Numbered from the stretch's first letter, positions 8,569 to 18,637 are shown. The stretch: DNA of 64,000 bases from Fulvimarina endophytica (GCF_003403015.1 NZ_QURL01000001.1:496001-560000); one strand, 5' to 3'. Made by a program: numbers and translations. Notes: generated from the letters alone by a model not told the origin.

Positions 8569-10097
8569 CCACCTTTTCCGAACTCGGCTTGAGCGCCAAG
8601 GTCTTGGCCGCCGTGGAAGCGACGGGTTACACGCAGCCGACGCCCATCCAGGCCGAGGCTATTCCCCATGCTCTGCAGCGGCGGGATGTTCTCGGCATCG
8701 CCCAGACCGGAACGGGAAAGACGGCGTCCTTCGTATTGCCGATGCTGACGATGCTGGAAAAGGGCCGCGCCCGGGCCCGCATGCCCCGCACCCTCATCAT
8801 CGAGCCGACCCGCGAACTCGCGGCGCAGGTCGAAGAGAGCTTCAAGCGCTACGGACATGATCAGAGGATCAACGTCGCGCTCCTCATCGGCGGTATGTCG
8901 TTCGACGAGCAGGAAAAGAAGCTCGATCGCGGCTGCGACGTCCTGATCGCGACACCGGGTCGTCTTCTCGATCATTTCGAGCGCGGCAAGCTGTTGCTCA
9001 CCGGCGTCGAAGTCCTCGTCATCGACGAGGCCGATCGCATGCTGGACATGGGCTTCATCCCGGATATCGAGCGCATCTGCAAGCTGCTCCCGTTCACGCG
9101 CCAGACCTTGTTCTTCTCCGCCACCATGCCGGCGGAAATCACGAAGCTGACCGAGCAGTTCCTGCAGAACCCCGTCCGCGTGGAAGTCGCGAAGCCCGCT
9201 TCGGCGGCGCTGACGGTCGAGCAGCGGCTGGTCGCCTCCGGCTCGAAGGACTACGACAAGCGCTCACGTCTGCGCGAGCTTCTGCGCGCCAACCCGGACG
9301 TCGCCAACGCGATCATCTTCTGCAACCGAAAGCGCGACGTCGCCACATTGTTCAGGAGTTTGGAGAAGCACGGCTTCTCGGCAGGCGCGCTCCATGGTGA
9401 TATGGATCAGCGCGCGCGCATGACGATGCTGCACAATTTCCGCGAGGACAAGCTGCAGCTTCTCGTCGCCTCGGATGTCGCGGCGCGCGGCCTCGATATT
9501 CCGGCGGTCAGTCACGTGTTCAACTTCGATGTTCCGATCCATGCGGAGGATTACGTCCATCGTATCGGCCGCACAGGTCGCGCGGGTCGTTCTGGCAAGG
9601 CGTTCACTCTCGTCACGAAACAGGACTCCAAGCACCTCGATGCGATCACCAAGCTGATCGGCACGGAGATCGAGTGGCTCGATGGCGATCTGTCGACTGT
9701 CGTCACCAGCGAAAGCGAGGGTGACGGTGAAGAGCGTCGCGGTCGCAGGTCGCGTGGAGAGGGTGAGAAGAACGGCCGCAACCGGCGTAGCGGCCGGTCG
9801 CGCAAGTCCTCGAACGAGGACGAGAAAGCCGAAACTCCGATCGCAGCCGCGACGGAAGAGATCCAGGAAGACGAGGTCGAGACCATTTTGGAGCCAGTGA
9901 CAAGCTTCGAGTCCGAGAACAGCCAGGCATCGAACGTTCGTTCGAGCAACGGGTCACGTTCCTCGCGCAACACGTCCGGTCGCGGCGGTCGCGGTTCGCA
10001 AAATGCTCGCGGCCGCACCAGCGGTCGTGACGAGCATACGCCGGTCGGCTTCGGAGACGATATTCCGGCCTTCATGCTGATCGCGACGAACGCCTGA
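8565..10097 (+). CDS. DEAD-box ATP-dependent RNA helicase
   Basis: RNA unwinding for ribosome assembly or mRNA turnover. 510 residues with all core motifs: Q motif with PTPIQ, Walker A AQTGTGKT near residue 48, PTREL, DEAD near 154, SAT near 185, and HRIGRTGR near 332. The core most resembles the RhlE group. From about residue 385 to 495 it has a charged tail rich in Arg, Gly, Ser and Glu, with RSSRNTSGRGGRG near 465, suited to unspecific RNA binding. The start is TTG at 8565: no in-frame ATG precedes the conserved TTFSELGLS, and the stop of an upstream 13-codon ORF overlaps it. A strong terminator follows. Confidence 0.93.
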   Translation: MTTFSELGLSAKVLAAVEATGYTQPTPIQAEAIPHALQRRDVLGIAQTGTGKTASFVLPMLTMLEKGRARARMPRTLIIEPTRELAAQVEESFKRYGHDQRINVALLIGGMSFDEQEKKLDRGCDVLIATPGRLLDHFERGKLLLTGVEVLVIDEADRMLDMGFIPDIERICKLLPFTRQTLFFSATMPAEITKLTEQFLQNPVRVEVAKPASAALTVEQRLVASGSKDYDKRSRLRELLRANPDVANAIIFCNRKRDVATLFRSLEKHGFSAGALHGDMDQRARMTMLHNFREDKLQLLVASDVAARGLDIPAVSHVFNFDVPIHAEDYVHRIGRTGRAGRSGKAFTLVTKQDSKHLDAITKLIGTEIEWLDGDLSTVVTSESEGDGEERRGRRSRGEGEKNGRNRRSGRSRKSSNEDEKAETPIAAATEEIQEDEVETILEPVTSFESENSQASNVRSSNGSRSSRNTSGRGGRGSQNARGRTSGRDEHTPVGFGDDIPAFMLIATNA

Positions 10098-10133
10098 GTG
10101 CTTTTTAGCGAACTCAGACCTAGATTCAGAAAA

Positions 10134-10166
10134 GCCCCCGATCCGGAATGGATCGGGGGCTTTTTT
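10134..10166. terminator. Bidirectional rho-independent terminator between the RNA helicase and hflX
   Basis: Perfect 11-base stem GCCCCCGATCC / GGATCGGGGGC with a five-base loop and six T on the plus strand. On the minus strand the stem is followed by TTTTC, so it can serve convergent hflX as well. Confidence 0.92.
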
Positions 10167-10196
10167 CGTGGGCGCTGGTCGCCGATCGGCGCCGTA

Positions 10197-11579
10197 TCAG
10201 GCTGAGAGCTGGATGCCCTGTCCCTGCGCCGTCACACGCGCAAGTTCCGTCGCGCTCTGCTGGGTCATCTCGAGGACCAGACGAACCGATCCATCCTCTC
10301 GATCCTCGCGGTCGAGAACCGAGGCATTGTCGTAGATCCAGGACAGATGGCGCATGCCGTCGGCGTTGAGAGTGACACCGATCTCCGTCACGCGTCCCGC
10401 GATCCGCCGCTCGATATCGGCAAGAAGCGCATCGATCCCCTCGCCCGTCCACGCCGAAAGGAGATGAGGAGCGTTCGACGCGGCGGTGTTCGAAGCAAGC
10501 GTGCGGATCCGCTCGAGTTCCGCCTCGCCAAGACGGTCCACCTTGTTCCAGACTTCGATGACGTGGTCGGTATCGTCGGCATCGATTTCGAGATCCCGCA
10601 GGATTTGTCGCACATCCTCGGCCTGAGCCAGCATGTCCGGGTCGGATACGTCTCGGATATGCAGGATGATATCGGCTTCGATCACCTCTTCCAGGGTCGC
10701 CCTGAAAGCCGCAACGAGATGCGTCGGCAATTCCGAGATGAATCCCACCGTATCGGAAAAGAGGATCTCCGTTCCATGCGCGAGGGTCGTCCGGCGCAGG
10801 GTCGGATCGAGGGTGGCGAAGAGGAGGTCCTTGGCGAACACCTCGGAGTCGGTCATCCGGTTAAAGAGCGTCGACTTGCCGGCATTGGTATAGCCGACGA
10901 GCGCGACGATCGGATGTGGCCGCTTGCGGCGTTTCGCCCTGTGCAACTGGCGTGTCCGGCGGACCTGTTCGAGTTCGACCTCCAGCGCCTTGATCTTCGA
11001 TTGAAGCTGGCGTCTGTCGGCTTCGATCTGCGTTTCGCCCGGACCGCCCAGGAAGCCGGCACCGCCCCTTTGGCGTTCGAGATGGGTCCAGCTGCGCACG
11101 AGGCGGCCACGCTGATAGTTCAGGTGAGCCAGTTCGACCTGAAGCCGACCCTCCTTCGTCTGGGCGCGTTCACCGAAAATCTCGAGGATGAGAGCCGTTC
11201 GGTCCAGAACCTTGGCGTTGAGTTCCTTCTCGAGATTGCGCTGCTGCACCGGGGTCAGGGGGTGATCGATGATTACGAGCTCGATCTCGCTTCCCGCGAT
11301 GACGTCTTTCAGTTCCTCGACCTTGCCGGGACCGATAAGCGTCGCCGGGCGGGGCGTGCGTTGCGTGATGATGCCGCTCTCGACGATCTCCAGCTTGATG
11401 GCTGCAGCAAGTCCGCAGGCTTCCTCCAGCTTCGCATCCGATGAACGGCGCAATTCGGCCGTCGCCGCCGATTCCTTCCTCACCGCATCCTTGAAAACCG
11501 GGACATAGACCGCGGTTCTCGTCGGATCGACTTTGTGTTCGATCGGCCCTCTCGGACCGAGATCTTGATGTTCTGCCAA
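10197..11579 (-). CDS. hflX: GTPase HflX
   Basis: Ribosome-associated GTPase of the Obg-HflX class that splits stalled ribosomes, especially under heat stress. 460 residues: the N-terminal HflX domain (TPRPATLIGPGKVEEL, then DRTALILEIF), the Gly-rich linker GGAGFLGGPGETQIE, and the G domain with G1 GYTNAGKST, G3 DTVGFI and G4 NKVD. The start is TTG at 11577-11579, placed immediately after the hfq TGA with no base between, so translation is very probably coupled to hfq. It is the last gene of the ntr-hfq block. Confidence 0.95.
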   Translation of the reverse strand: MAEHQDLGPRGPIEHKVDPTRTAVYVPVFKDAVRKESAATAELRRSSDAKLEEACGLAAAIKLEIVESGIITQRTPRPATLIGPGKVEELKDVIAGSEIELVIIDHPLTPVQQRNLEKELNAKVLDRTALILEIFGERAQTKEGRLQVELAHLNYQRGRLVRSWTHLERQRGGAGFLGGPGETQIEADRRQLQSKIKALEVELEQVRRTRQLHRAKRRKRPHPIVALVGYTNAGKSTLFNRMTDSEVFAKDLLFATLDPTLRRTTLAHGTEILFSDTVGFISELPTHLVAAFRATLEEVIEADIILHIRDVSDPDMLAQAEDVRQILRDLEIDADDTDHVIEVWNKVDRLGEAELERIRTLASNTAASNAPHLLSAWTGEGIDALLADIERRIAGRVTEIGVTLNADGMRHLSWIYDNASVLDREDREDGSVRLVLEMTQQSATELARVTAQGQGIQLSA

Positions 11580-11822
11580 TCAGGCCTTCCCGTCATCGCC
11601 ATCGTAGAGTGTGACCGGCTGTGCCGGCATGATGGTGGATATAGCGTGCTTGTAGACCAGTTGCGAATGACCGTCGCGGCGCAGGAGAACGCAGAAGTTG
11701 TCGAACGAGGTCACCACACCGGTGAGCTTGACGCCGTTGACCAGGAAGATCGTGAGGGAAATCTTCTGTTTGCGAACAGTGTTGAGAAAGAGGTCCTGAA
11801 GATTTTGCGTCCGTTCAGCCAT
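11580..11822 (-). CDS. hfq: RNA chaperone Hfq
   Basis: Hexameric Sm-like chaperone pairing small RNAs with mRNAs. 80 residues from the ATG at 11820-11822, giving the canonical [18 protein letters not shown] start. Both Sm motifs are present, including [15 protein letters not shown] and the YKHAIST C-terminal signature. It sits between trkA and hflX, as is usual in Rhizobiales, where it also affects nitrogen regulation. Confidence 0.97.
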   Translation of the reverse strand: MAERTQNLQDLFLNTVRKQKISLTIFLVNGVKLTGVVTSFDNFCVLLRRDGHSQLVYKHAISTIMPAQPVTLYDGDDGKA

Positions 11823-11970
11823 GGCGGAGAGCGCCTTCCCTTTTGTTATCGTTGATTGGGAGCCCAAAGCTCCAGGCGTTTTGTCAGACTACACGCTGCC
11901 CCGCGCGGATCAATGGATAGGTAGCGCGCCCGGAGCGTTCCGATGATCCGAAAGCCGACGAACGTGCGGA

Positions 11971-13347
11971 TCAGAAGAATTCGAGGCTGACGCGGAACAT
12001 CTGCTCCACCCGTCGAACAGCTCCCGCTTTCGCGAAGATGACCACGCGGTCCTTCGCACGGATCTTCGTCGCACCCGTGGGTTTGACGTAGCTGCCGTCC
12101 CGATAGATCGAACCGATCCGTAGATTTTCGGGCAGTTCGAGATCCTTGAGGGCGACGCCCACGATCGGAGACGTCTCCAGCGCTTCTGCCTCGATCGCTT
12201 CGGCAAGACCGTTCTGAATGGAATGCACTGCCCGGATGCGCCCGCGGCGCACATGCTGGAGGACCCTCGAGATCGTTACCGACTTCGGATTGATGAACGC
12301 ATCGATCTCCAGGGGGCGCGTCAGTCCTTGGAAGTCGGCATCGTTGAGGAGAGCGAGATTGCCCTTGCATCCCAGCCGCTTGCCCATGACGCTCGCAAGA
12401 ACGTTCACCTTGTCGTCATTCGTCAGGGAGACGATGAGGTCGCTCTCGTCGACATCGGCCTCGCGAAGAAGGTTCTGGTCGAGCCCCGATCCGTGCAGCA
12501 CGATCGTGCGCTTCAGCTGGTCGGCGATGACCACGGCCCGCTCGCGATTGGCCTCGATCACCCGCATCTTCGCGCGCAGATTTCGGCGCTCCATCTCGCG
12601 CGCGACGTAGAGGCCGATATTGCCGCCGCCGACGATGACGATCCGCGTCGCTTCAGGCTCGACATGGCCGAAGAGGCCGAGCGTCCGCTTCACCTGGCCT
12701 CGTTCGACCACCACGTAAGCGACGTCGCCCGCGACCATCTGGTCGTTGGACGAGGGAATGAAGAGCCCGTTGTCCCTCAGAATGCCGACGACGGTCGCGT
12801 TGAGATCGGGGAACAAGGTGGTCAACTGCTCGAGCGGCGTGTTGACCACCGGGCAATCCTCGCGGCACTCGATGGCGATCATCGCCGTCGAATGATCGGC
12901 AAAACGCACGACATCCATGGCGCCAGGCAGCGCGATGCGCCGCAACACCATCTCCCCGACCTCGATCTCTGGCGAGATGATCACGTCGATCGGCATGTTG
13001 TCGGTGGAGAACAGGTCCTGCCAATGGGAGTGCAGATAGCTCTGCGCCCGAATTCGGGCGAGCTTGGTCGGAATGTTGAAGAGGGAATGGGCGACCTGAC
13101 AGGCGACCATGTTGACTTCGTCGTGAAGGGTCACGGCGATGATCATGTCGGCCTGCTCGGCACCCGCCTCCGCGAGGACATCCGGATGGGCGCCATGGCC
13201 GACGAAACCGCGGGCATCGAGATTGTCGCGGATGGCCTGGACGAGGGTCGGCGACGTATCGATCACGGACACGTCGTTGCGTTCGGACGCTAGCCGCTCG
13301 GCGATACCGTAGCCGACCTGACCCGCACCACAAATCACAACGCGCAT
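11971..13347 (-). CDS. trkA: Trk system potassium uptake protein TrkA
   Basis: Cytoplasmic NAD(H)/nucleotide-binding regulator of the TrkH/TrkG potassium channel. 458 residues with two tandem RCK modules. The first Rossmann loop is GAGQVGYGIAERLASE at residues 7-22, the second is VGGGNIGLYVAREME in the middle, and a TrkA-C domain follows each. It lies downstream of ntrX, 109 bases after it, the common alphaproteobacterial order. No TrkH gene is in the window. Confidence 0.95.
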   Translation of the reverse strand: MRVVICGAGQVGYGIAERLASERNDVSVIDTSPTLVQAIRDNLDARGFVGHGAHPDVLAEAGAEQADMIIAVTLHDEVNMVACQVAHSLFNIPTKLARIRAQSYLHSHWQDLFSTDNMPIDVIISPEIEVGEMVLRRIALPGAMDVVRFADHSTAMIAIECREDCPVVNTPLEQLTTLFPDLNATVVGILRDNGLFIPSSNDQMVAGDVAYVVVERGQVKRTLGLFGHVEPEATRIVIVGGGNIGLYVAREMERRNLRAKMRVIEANRERAVVIADQLKRTIVLHGSGLDQNLLREADVDESDLIVSLTNDDKVNVLASVMGKRLGCKGNLALLNDADFQGLTRPLEIDAFINPKSVTISRVLQHVRRGRIRAVHSIQNGLAEAIEAEALETSPIVGVALKDLELPENLRIGSIYRDGSYVKPTGATKIRAKDRVVIFAKAGAVRRVEQMFRVSLEFF

Positions 13348-13456
13348 GGACGCCCGTCCCTCAACATCAAATCGGCCCTCGCTCTAACCGCTCGCGCGGA
13401 AAAGCGCAAAGCCAACCTCCCCGGCCCGTCGCATCGCGCAAGTTCCAGGCTCTCGA

Positions 13457-14821
13457 TCAGATGCCGAGCGATTTCAGCTTCCGGTGCAGGGCCGAGCGCT
13501 CCATGCCGACGAACTCCGCCGTTCGCGAGATATTGCCGCCGAACCGGCTGATCTGAGCCACCAGATACTCCTTTTCGAAGACCTCGCGCGCATCGCGCAG
13601 CGGCAGCGCCAGGATCTGACCGTTGGACTGGCTGGGCGTCTGCGGCAGCATGTCGCCGACCTCGGACGGGAGCATGTCGGCGGAGATCGTGTTGTGGTCG
13701 TCATCGTCGCGCGACAGGATCATCAGCCGCTCGATATTGTTGCGAAGCTGGCGGATATTGCCCGGCCATTCGGACGATTGCAGAACGGCAAGAGCCTCGG
13801 GGCTGAGCTGTTTCGGCCGGATGCCGGTCTGCTCGGCGATCTGCTTCATGAAGGCTTCGATGAGGAGCGGAATGTCCTGACGGCGCTGCGCCAGCGGCGG
13901 CACACTGATCGGCACGACGGCGAGGCGGTGATAAAGATCCTCGCGGAACTGTCCGTCCGCGATCGAGGATTCGAGGTTCTGCGCGGTCGACGAGATGATC
14001 CGCACATCGACCTTGACCTTCTTCGAGCCGTCCACCCGCTCGAAGGACTGTTCGGTGAGGACGCGCAGGATCTTGTTCTGGGTCTCGCGCGGCATGTCGG
14101 CGATTTCATCCAGATAAAGCGTGCCGCGATGCGCCTGCTCCAGCGCGCCGATCTTTCGCTCGACGCCGGGCGGCGTCTCGTTGCCGAAGAGTTCGATCTC
14201 CATGCGCTCGGGCGTGATCGCGGCAGCATTGAGTGCAATGAACGGTCCCTGTGCCCGTGCCGAAGCCGCGTGGATCGCGCGCGCGACCATCTCCTTGCCG
14301 GAGCCCGAGGGGCCGAGCACCATGATCCGGCTGTTGGTCGGCGCCACACGCTCGATCACGGTCCGCAGCTGGTTCATCGGCTGCGACTTGCCGAGAAGCT
14401 CGGTGAAGTCGCTGGACTTGCGCCGTAACTCCACGACTTCGCGCTTCAGCTTGGAATTCTCGAGGGCGCGCTCGGCGATCAGGACCAGACGATCCGCCTT
14501 GAACGGCTTTTCGATATAGTCATAGGCGCCACGCCGGATCGCGGAAACAGCTGTCTCGATATTGCCGTGGCCCGAGATCATCACGACCGGAACCTCCGGG
14601 TGCTGAGACTTGATCATGTCGAGCAGGTCGAGACCGTCGACCCGGCTGCCCTGCAGCCAGATGTCGAGAAAGATCAGCTGAGGCGCCCTGTCGGCGATGG
14701 ATTGCAAGGCGAGGTCGGCATTGCCTGCCGTTCGCGTCTCGTGTCCCTCGTCTTCCAGGATGCCCGCGACCAGTTCGCGAATATCCGCCTCGTCGTCGAC
14801 GATCAGAATGTCCGATGCCAT
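13457..14821 (-). CDS. ntrX: Nitrogen assimilation response regulator NtrX
   Basis: Response regulator partner of NtrY. 454 residues: receiver domain with phosphoacceptor Asp53 (LIFLDIWLQG), AAA+ domain with Walker A GPSGSGKE at 170-177, and a C-terminal Fis-type helix-turn-helix (ISRTAEFVGMERSALHRKL). The sigma-54 contact loop GAFTGA is missing: after ELFG at 210-213 the protein reads NETPPGVERKIGALE. Loss of this loop is described for other alphaproteobacterial NtrX proteins, which act with sigma-70-type promoters. It follows ntrY by 23 bases. Confidence 0.96.
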   Translation of the reverse strand: MASDILIVDDEADIRELVAGILEDEGHETRTAGNADLALQSIADRAPQLIFLDIWLQGSRVDGLDLLDMIKSQHPEVPVVMISGHGNIETAVSAIRRGAYDYIEKPFKADRLVLIAERALENSKLKREVVELRRKSSDFTELLGKSQPMNQLRTVIERVAPTNSRIMVLGPSGSGKEMVARAIHAASARAQGPFIALNAAAITPERMEIELFGNETPPGVERKIGALEQAHRGTLYLDEIADMPRETQNKILRVLTEQSFERVDGSKKVKVDVRIISSTAQNLESSIADGQFREDLYHRLAVVPISVPPLAQRRQDIPLLIEAFMKQIAEQTGIRPKQLSPEALAVLQSSEWPGNIRQLRNNIERLMILSRDDDDHNTISADMLPSEVGDMLPQTPSQSNGQILALPLRDAREVFEKEYLVAQISRFGGNISRTAEFVGMERSALHRKLKSLGI

Positions 14822-14844
14822 CGCGTGTTTCGTCCTTCTAACCG

Positions 14845-17046
14845 TTATGCTTCAGTCGCCGAGCCGAAATCGGCAGGCAGGGTGACACGCACCATCGCCC
14901 CGCCACCCTCGCCCGGCGCATCCTCGAGGGCGATCGATCCGCCATGCTCTTCGATGATCTTTCGAACGATCGCGAGACCGAGGCCCGTGCCCTTCTCGCG
15001 CGTCGTCATGTAGGGCTCCAGAAGACGATCTCGATCCTCTACCGGGAAGCCTTTTCCGTTATCGATGATCGCGACCTCATGAACGCGCCCTTCCGACCGT
15101 GCGGTGATGAGAATACGACCGTCGGAAATGCCCGCGCCTTCAAGCGCTTCGACCGCGTTCTTCACCAGGTTTCCGAAGGCCTGGCCGAGAAGTCGCGTAT
15201 CGTAATATCCGTTCAGCGGCGTGTTGGGAACGTCCTTTTCGAAGGTGACGCCGTGATCGCCCATCTCGCGGGCGAAGATGGCTTCCTTGATGACGTCCCG
15301 CAGATCCGTCGGCTCCATGCGGGGTTTCGGCATGCGCGCGAAGTTGGAGAACTCGTCGACCATCCGTCCGATATCGGAGACCTGGCGAACGATCGTATCG
15401 ACGCAGCGATCGAAAACCTCCCGGTCGTCCTCGATCCGCTTGCCGTAGCGCCGGCGGATGCGCTCCGCCGACAGCTGGATCGGCGTCAGCGGGTTCTTGA
15501 TCTCGTGCGCGATGCGGCGGGCGACGTCGGCCCAGGCCGAGGAGCGCTGCGCGTCGACGAGATCCGTGATGTCGTCGATCGTCACGACGCTGGACTGGCC
15601 TTCATTGCTTCGCTCGGCACTGGTGATGCGCACTGCGAGCGTCCGCTCGCGGTCGCGCGTCTTCAGCTTGATCTCTTCCTGATATTCCGACCGATGGGAC
15701 TGCGTCGCCGCGTCGTGGATGGCGGCAAAGGCCGGGAAGACGACGTCGAGCCGCTCGCCCACCATGGAGCGCGACTCCGTCGCAAGGATCCGTTCGGCCG
15801 ACGGATTGACCATGGAAATGCGCCGATCCGGCGAGACGCCGATGACGCCAACCGTCACGCCCGACAGAACCGCCTCGATGAACCTGCGGCGCTCATCGAT
15901 CGTATCGCGTGCGTTGACGAGTTCGGAGCGCTGGCTCTGCAGCTGCTCGGTCATGTTGTTGAAGGTGGAGGAGAGCGAGCCGACATCGCCGTCCGAAGCA
16001 AGGACCGGGACGGAGACCGCCAGATTGCCGCGCGACACCTCGTCTGCCGCAGCCATCAGAAGCCGGATCGGCCGCACGAGCCGATCGGCGACGCCGATAC
16101 CGGTCCAGATCGCCGAGAGCAGGACGATGAGCGCGATGCCGAGATAGAGGAGGGCGAAGGCGACCTGCAGCCGGAAGCGGTTGGACTGAAGGCTCTGATA
16201 CTCCGCCGATCGCTCCTCCATCAGCCTGAGCGCGGAGAGGACCTGCGGATCGACCGCACGCACCGTGTAGAGGAAGCGATCGGGAACCTGGCGCAGCTTG
16301 ATGACCGCGCCGACGAGATTGGTCACGCCCGGGGGAATGAAGACCAGATTGCCGTCGATCGCCTGCTGCATCGCATCGTCCGGCGGGGCCGGAAGCGGCT
16401 GATCGGATTCGACATCGGCTTCCAGGGTGGGCGTCTTGTTGCGGCGAATCAGCTGGGCGCCGAGGAGCGAACGGCCTCGCGCCTGTTCCGTCATGAAATT
16501 CTCGAAGCCTTGCGGATCGAGATCGTAGAGCCGCCTCTGCTGATCGAGATCGTAGGCCATGGACAGGGTCGAGCCCTGCAGGTTCCGGGCGTTCTCGTTG
16601 ACATAGGCGCGTGCGACATTGATCGACGAGTCGACGATCGCCCGGGTGCGCATCTCGAACCAGCGGTCGAGACCGAGATCGAGGGTGATCGAGGCGACGA
16701 TCGCAACGAGGATCGCCGGGATCGCCGCGACGATCGAGAACAGGACGACGATCCGCACATGGAGCCGCGAGGCGGCGCGCCCCTGCCTTCGCGCCCTGAC
16801 CATGCGCGCGGCCTCTCGCCAGATCAGGGTGGCGAGGAGCAGGACGAAAAGCCCGTTCACGACGGTCGCGAGCGTCACGATCGTATCGGTGGGAGCGATC
16901 GGCGTCAGGCCCATCAGCACGACGAAGGAGATCGCCCCGCAGATCAGTGCACCGCAGACCGCCAGAAGACCGGGCACGAGCATGAACCGCCGCCGTTCCA
17001 TGAGGAACGGGACGCCGGTCGCCGCGTCGATGGGTTCTGTGGTCAT
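14845..17046 (-). CDS. ntrY: Membrane sensor histidine kinase NtrY
   Basis: Inner-membrane kinase that phosphorylates NtrX, linked in alphaproteobacteria to nitrogen, redox and envelope signals. 733 residues. Membrane segments are visible at about 22-46, 56-77 and 97-120, then a long periplasmic region and a fourth segment near 293-315. HAMP, a PAS domain (MVNPSAERILA), HisKA with the phosphoacceptor His in RIAHEIKNPLTPIQ near residue 510, and HATPase_c (IDNGKGFP, GTGLGLAIV) follow in order. It is cotranscribed with ntrX. Confidence 0.96.
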   Translation of the reverse strand: MTTEPIDAATGVPFLMERRRFMLVPGLLAVCGALICGAISFVVLMGLTPIAPTDTIVTLATVVNGLFVLLLATLIWREAARMVRARRQGRAASRLHVRIVVLFSIVAAIPAILVAIVASITLDLGLDRWFEMRTRAIVDSSINVARAYVNENARNLQGSTLSMAYDLDQQRRLYDLDPQGFENFMTEQARGRSLLGAQLIRRNKTPTLEADVESDQPLPAPPDDAMQQAIDGNLVFIPPGVTNLVGAVIKLRQVPDRFLYTVRAVDPQVLSALRLMEERSAEYQSLQSNRFRLQVAFALLYLGIALIVLLSAIWTGIGVADRLVRPIRLLMAAADEVSRGNLAVSVPVLASDGDVGSLSSTFNNMTEQLQSQRSELVNARDTIDERRRFIEAVLSGVTVGVIGVSPDRRISMVNPSAERILATESRSMVGERLDVVFPAFAAIHDAATQSHRSEYQEEIKLKTRDRERTLAVRITSAERSNEGQSSVVTIDDITDLVDAQRSSAWADVARRIAHEIKNPLTPIQLSAERIRRRYGKRIEDDREVFDRCVDTIVRQVSDIGRMVDEFSNFARMPKPRMEPTDLRDVIKEAIFAREMGDHGVTFEKDVPNTPLNGYYDTRLLGQAFGNLVKNAVEALEGAGISDGRILITARSEGRVHEVAIIDNGKGFPVEDRDRLLEPYMTTREKGTGLGLAIVRKIIEEHGGSIALEDAPGEGGGAMVRVTLPADFGSATEA

Positions 17047-17187
17047 GGTTCGATCGTACCTCTCGCTGACTGTAGAGATACGGAATGTGTCAAAAATGCA
17101 ACTAGAAAATCGGGTGTCCGGCGCGCGTCACAGATGGCGTCCAGCCCTTCCCGCCAGGAGAAGAATGCCGGACCGGGTCGAGGGATC

Positions 17188-18633
17188 TCAACGGATCGAT
17201 CTCACGATGGAGATGTCCAGATCGCGGATCTTCTTGCGAAGCGTGTTCCTGTTCAGCCCGAGAAGATCGGCAGCCTTCACCTGATTGCCCCGCGTCGCCG
17301 CGAGGGCCGCGGCGATGAGGGGATATTCGACCTCCTTCAGAATGCGTGCATGCAGTCCCGGCGGTGGAAGATCGTTGGCGAAGGACGCGAAATAGTCCGA
17401 GAGATAGCGTTCGGTCGCCTGGGTCAGGTCGACCGGTCCGTCCCCGTGATCGGCATCGAGACCGAACTGGTTCGCATCGTTCGCAAGCTCGCTTTCGACG
17501 AGCTCGGTCGTGATCTCGTCCTGGGGATAGAGCGCGCAGAGCCGGCGGACGAGGTTTTCCAGTTCCCGGACGTTTCCGGGCCAGGAGTAATGTCGCAGGG
17601 CCTCGAGTGCGCCGGACGTGAAGCTCTTGCGCGGCAGGCCCTCCTTCGCGGCGGCGGCGAAGAAGTGCTGCGCGAGATCGGGAAGATCCTCCAGACGCTC
17701 GCGCAGCGGCGGCAGTCGCAGGGGCACCACGTTGAGGCGGTAGAAGAGGTCCTCCCGGAACAGCCCCCGCGAGATCAGCTGGCGCAGGTCCTTGTTCGTC
17801 GCGGCCACGATCCGGACATCGGACGCGATGGGCGTGCGGCCCCCGACGGTGGTGTATTCGCCCTGCTGCAGCACGCGTAGCAGGCGTGTCTGGGCCTCCA
17901 TCGGCATGTCGCCGATCTCGTCGAGGAACAGGGTTCCGCCTTCGGCCTGCTCGAAGCGGCCGGTCGAACGGGATTGGGCCCCGGTGAACGCTCCCTTCTC
18001 GTGGCCGAACAGCTCGGATTCGATCAGTTCCCGTGGGATCGCGGCCATGTTGATGGCGACGAAAGGCCCCTTCTTGCGCCGCCCGTAATCGTGCAGCGCG
18101 CGGGCGACCAGCTCCTTGCCGGTTCCCGATTCGCCGGTGATCGTCACCGTCAGATCGGTCTGCATCATGCGGGCGAGCGTGCGGTAGATGTCCTGCATGG
18201 CCGGCGAGCGACCGACCAGCGGCATGGTTTCGCCGCCGTCGTCCTGGCCCTGGCGCTTCAGGTCGTTCTTCGGCTCGGCCAATGCCCGGCGCACGATGCC
18301 GACGAGATCGTTGAGGTCGAAGGGCTTTGGAACGTAGTCATAAGCGCCCTTCTCGGCGGCCTTCACCGCCGTCATGAAGGTATTCTGCGCGCTCATGACG
18401 ACGATCGGCAGATCGGGGCGGGAATTGCGCATCTTCGCCATGGAATCGAAGATGTTTCCGTCCGGCATCAAGACGTCAGTGACGATGAGATCGCCCTCGC
18501 CCGAGGTCACCCAGCGCCACAGGGTGGCGATGTTCGAGGTCGCCCGGACTTCGAAGCCGGCCCTCATCATCGCCTGCGATACGACCGTACGGATCGCGGC
18601 GTCGTCGTCCGCGATGAGAATATGCTGGGCCAT
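17188..18633 (-). CDS. ntrC: Nitrogen regulation response regulator NtrC
   Basis: Sigma-54 enhancer-binding activator of nitrogen-scavenging genes. 481 residues from the ATG at 18631-18633. Receiver Asp53 in [12 protein letters not shown], Walker A GESGTGKE at 167-174, an intact GAFTGA loop at 214-219 and a C-terminal Fis-type helix-turn-helix ([18 protein letters not shown]). ntrB ends four bases upstream, so the pair is coupled. Its likely targets in this window are the sigma-54 promoters of glnBA and glnII. Confidence 0.97.
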   Translation of the reverse strand: MAQHILIADDDAAIRTVVSQAMMRAGFEVRATSNIATLWRWVTSGEGDLIVTDVLMPDGNIFDSMAKMRNSRPDLPIVVMSAQNTFMTAVKAAEKGAYDYVPKPFDLNDLVGIVRRALAEPKNDLKRQGQDDGGETMPLVGRSPAMQDIYRTLARMMQTDLTVTITGESGTGKELVARALHDYGRRKKGPFVAINMAAIPRELIESELFGHEKGAFTGAQSRSTGRFEQAEGGTLFLDEIGDMPMEAQTRLLRVLQQGEYTTVGGRTPIASDVRIVAATNKDLRQLISRGLFREDLFYRLNVVPLRLPPLRERLEDLPDLAQHFFAAAAKEGLPRKSFTSGALEALRHYSWPGNVRELENLVRRLCALYPQDEITTELVESELANDANQFGLDADHGDGPVDLTQATERYLSDYFASFANDLPPPGLHARILKEVEYPLIAAALAATRGNQVKAADLLGLNRNTLRKKIRDLDISIVRSIR

Positions 18634-18637
18634 CGCC

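Noticed and set aside
14944-17880. Plus-strand open frame of 978 codons opposite ntrY and part of ntrC
   Set aside because: It is the complement of well-supported genes in a GC-rich genome, has Arg/Asp/His-rich shadow composition and no recognisable domain.
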